Assembly (NCBI GenBank): GCA_937875885.1
Contig: CALEIO010000129.1
Span: forward strand, 1 to 6,817
DNA from: an uncultured Clostridia bacterium
GTDB taxonomy: Bacteria > Bacillota > Clostridia > Oscillospirales > Acutalibacteraceae
Length of the DNA: 6,817 bases
Direction: 5' to 3'
Made by a program: the position numbers and the translations under genes. Numbering within the stretch: the first letter of the stretch is position 1; each line of letters begins with the position of its first letter. Shown here piece by piece: positions 5,040 through 6,817 of this stretch. Under the pieces are notes generated by a model. It worked only from the letters and a program-made list of their open reading frames with translations. It searched no databases and had not been told where the DNA came from.

Positions 5040-6817
5040 GTGAGTAACGAGAAAAACAGCTCTGCTCAGGAAAGACACGGAAAGTCTTCTGCGCAGACAA
5101 AAAATAAGAATTACAAGAAGAAGCCAACTCACTATGGCGGCAAGAAACATTCCGCCAACGAGAAAACTTCTCACAAGAGTGGCAGCGGACACAAGAGCGG
5201 TTACAAAAAGTCTTACAAAGGCGGCTCAAAAGCTCCTGCCAAAAAGAGAGTTGAAGCTCCCGTTCCCCCTGTGCGCGTAGCATTTCTGGGTGGACTTAAC
5301 GAGATTGGCAAGAATATGACACTCTTTGAGTGTATGGGGGATATGGTACTCCTTGACTGCGGTATGGCTTTCCCCGACGGAGAGATGCTGGGTGTTGACC
5401 TGGTAATTCCCGACTTCACTTATGTTGAAGAAAACAAAGATAAAATCAAGGGCATTGTTATTACTCATGCCCACGAGGACCATATCGGCGGTCTGCCTTA
5501 TCTTCTCAGCAAGATAAGCGCACCCATCTACGCTTCTGACCTGGCTTGCGGTCTGATTGAGAATAAACTCAAGGAGCACAGCCTTCCCAGACCCACAGAG
5601 TTTGTTACCGTAAAGCCCTCCCAGAAGATTAAGCTGGGATGTATGGAGATTGAGTTTATCCACGTTAACCACTCCATTCCTGCGGCAATGGCTATTGCTC
5701 TGCACACACCTGCAGGCACAATCATCCACACAGGTGACTTCAAGGTGGACTACACCCCCACATGGGGTGCTCCCATCGACCTTTCTGCTTTTGCAAGGCT
5801 GGGCGACAAGGGCGTGCTGTGCCTTATGGCAGACAGCACCAACGCTTCCCGTCCCGGCAGCACAGCCACAGAGCAGACAGTATCAGAAAGTTTCGACAGC
5901 CTTTTCAAGAAGGCTATCAATAAACGAATCATCATTGCCACTTTCGCATCCAACGTAGGCAGAGTGCAGTCCATTATCAACTGTGCCAACAAATACGGCA
6001 GAAAGGTTGCTTTCTCGGGCAGAAGTATGGTCAACTATATGTCTGTTGCTTCAGAGCTCGGTTATCTTGAAATTCCCGAGGGAATCCTCATCGATATCGA
6101 TATGCTCTCCAGATATTCTCCCGAGCAGGTGGTGCTCATCACCACAGGCAGCCAGGGTGAGCCTATGTCTGCGCTTTCCAGAATGGCTTACTCCGACCAC
6201 AGAAAGGTTTCTGTGGGTGAGGGTGACTGCATTATCATTTCTGCAAATCCCATCCCCGGCAACGAGCGTACCGTTGGTAATGTTGTTGACGAGCTTCTTA
6301 AGCGCGGCTGCGAGGTTATCTATGAATCTATGTACGATGTGCACGTTTCAGGTCACGCCTGCAGAGATGAAATAAAGCTCCTTATGGCGCTTCTTAAACC
6401 GAAATATTTTATGCCTGTTCACGGTGAATACAGACATCTTGCCGCTAACCGCGAGCTTGCGCTCGATATGGGTATTCCCGACAGAAATATATTCATTTCG
6501 GATATCGGCAAGGTGCTCGAGATAGATTCCAAGGGCGCGAGATTTGCGGGAACGGTCCCGTCGGGCAAGATACTCGTTGACGGATACGGCGTTGGAGACG
6601 TTGGAAACATCGTGCTTCGCGACCGCCGCCATCTGGCTCAGGACGGACTTATCGTGGTCGTTGCGTCTGTGGATACGGATGCGGGCTTGCTCATTTCGGG
6701 ACCCGACGTGGTCTCCCGAGGCTTTGTGTACGTCAGGGAGTCCGAGGAGCTTATGGACGAGGTCAGGAGCATTGCAACCGAGGCAATAGAGAAGTGTCTC
6801 TCCCACCGAGCTCCCGT
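5040..6817 (+). CDS. rnj: Ribonuclease J (metallo-beta-lactamase/beta-CASP exo- and endoribonuclease), 3' end missing
   Basis: RNase J degrades and matures RNA from the 5' end and also cuts internally; in Firmicutes it replaces much of the RNase E role. Start is GTG at 5040, six nt after GGAGG (5029-5033). 592 codons are present and the frame runs off the window at a point matching about residue 505 of the 555-residue B. subtilis J1, so only the end of the C-terminal domain is missing. The core begins near residue 79 (VAFLGGLNEIGKN). Zinc and catalytic residues are visible: THAHEDH with H143, H145, D147 and H148; NHSIP with H211; HTGDFK with D233; SGH with H439; and MPVHGEYR with H461. The beta-CASP region contains CLMADSTN, ATFASN and TGSQGEP. 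Residues 1-78 are a Lys/Ser/Gly/His-rich, low-complexity extension absent from B. subtilis J1. Codon choice shifts after about 6440 (see findings). The gene has its own promoter and a long leader. J1 versus J2 type cannot be decided. Confidence 0.96.
   Translation, partial: MSNEKNSSAQERHGKSSAQTKNKNYKKKPTHYGGKKHSANEKTSHKSGSGHKSGYKKSYKGGSKAPAKKRVEAPVPPVRVAFLGGLNEIGKNMTLFECMGDMVLLDCGMAFPDGEMLGVDLVIPDFTYVEENKDKIKGIVITHAHEDHIGGLPYLLSKISAPIYASDLACGLIENKLKEHSLPRPTEFVTVKPSQKIKLGCMEIEFIHVNHSIPAAMAIALHTPAGTIIHTGDFKVDYTPTWGAPIDLSAFARLGDKGVLCLMADSTNASRPGSTATEQTVSESFDSLFKKAINKRIIIATFASNVGRVQSIINCANKYGRKVAFSGRSMVNYMSVASELGYLEIPEGILIDIDMLSRYSPEQVVLITTGSQGEPMSALSRMAYSDHRKVSVGEGDCIIISANPIPGNERTVGNVVDELLKRGCEVIYESMYDVHVSGHACRDEIKLLMALLKPKYFMPVHGEYRHLAANRELALDMGIPDRNIFISDIGKVLEIDSKGARFAGTVPSGKILVDGYGVGDVGNIVLRDRRHLAQDGLIVVVASVDTDAGLLISGPDVVSRGFVYVRESEELMDEVRSIATEAIEKCLSHRAP

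Noticed and set aside
5226..5729. A 167-codon open frame on the minus strand inside RNase J
   Set aside because: It is opposite a strongly conserved gene, has no ribosome site, and shows no recognisable domain.

Overview
The window looks like a piece of a Firmicutes genome of the class Clostridia, probably a gut Ruminococcaceae/Oscillospiraceae-type organism. The evidence is strong AGGAGG-type ribosome binding sites, sigma-A promoters of TTGACA/TATAAT type, an RNase J, a NifS/NifU-like Fe-S pair and a CotH-like secreted protein. Genes run off both ends. Both terminal genes also change composition internally, so the window may be a complete metagenomic contig with chimeric or strain-mixed ends.

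Layout: (1) 1-950, minus strand, is an open frame with no stop before the edge. Its first ~180 residues are a secreted CotH-type N-terminus; its remainder matches a different family, a Bacteroidetes-like nucleotidyltransferase (NTP_transf_5 type). The join is near 384-410. (2) 951-1173 holds the promoter and a leader hairpin of that gene, and the terminator of the isc genes. (3) 1174-2808, minus strand, is the cysteine desulfurase iscS followed 12 nt later by the scaffold iscU. (4) 2880-3320, minus strand, is rnhA, best started at a TTG, with a GC-rich structured leader and an extended -10 promoter. (5) 3475-4645, plus strand, is a single AT-rich acyltransferase-3 membrane protein with a perfect consensus promoter and a strong terminator. 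(6) 4646-5039 has no protein gene of normal size. It holds an unexplained hairpin, a second perfect consensus promoter and a ~160-nt leader. (7) 5040-6817 is RNase J with a long basic N-terminal extension, cut by the window end about 50 residues before the usual C-terminus.

Functionally, iscS and iscU make Fe-S clusters and activated sulfur. RnhA removes RNA from RNA:DNA hybrids and RNase J processes and decays RNA. The acyltransferase probably decorates a cell-surface polymer. The last three are adjacent but separately promoted, and nothing indicates a shared pathway. I see no CRISPR array, tRNA, rRNA, transposase or recognisable defence system. The points most worth checking are the fused gene at the left end, the rnhA leader, the dyad in the acyltransferase promoter, and the codon-usage shift near the end of RNase J.
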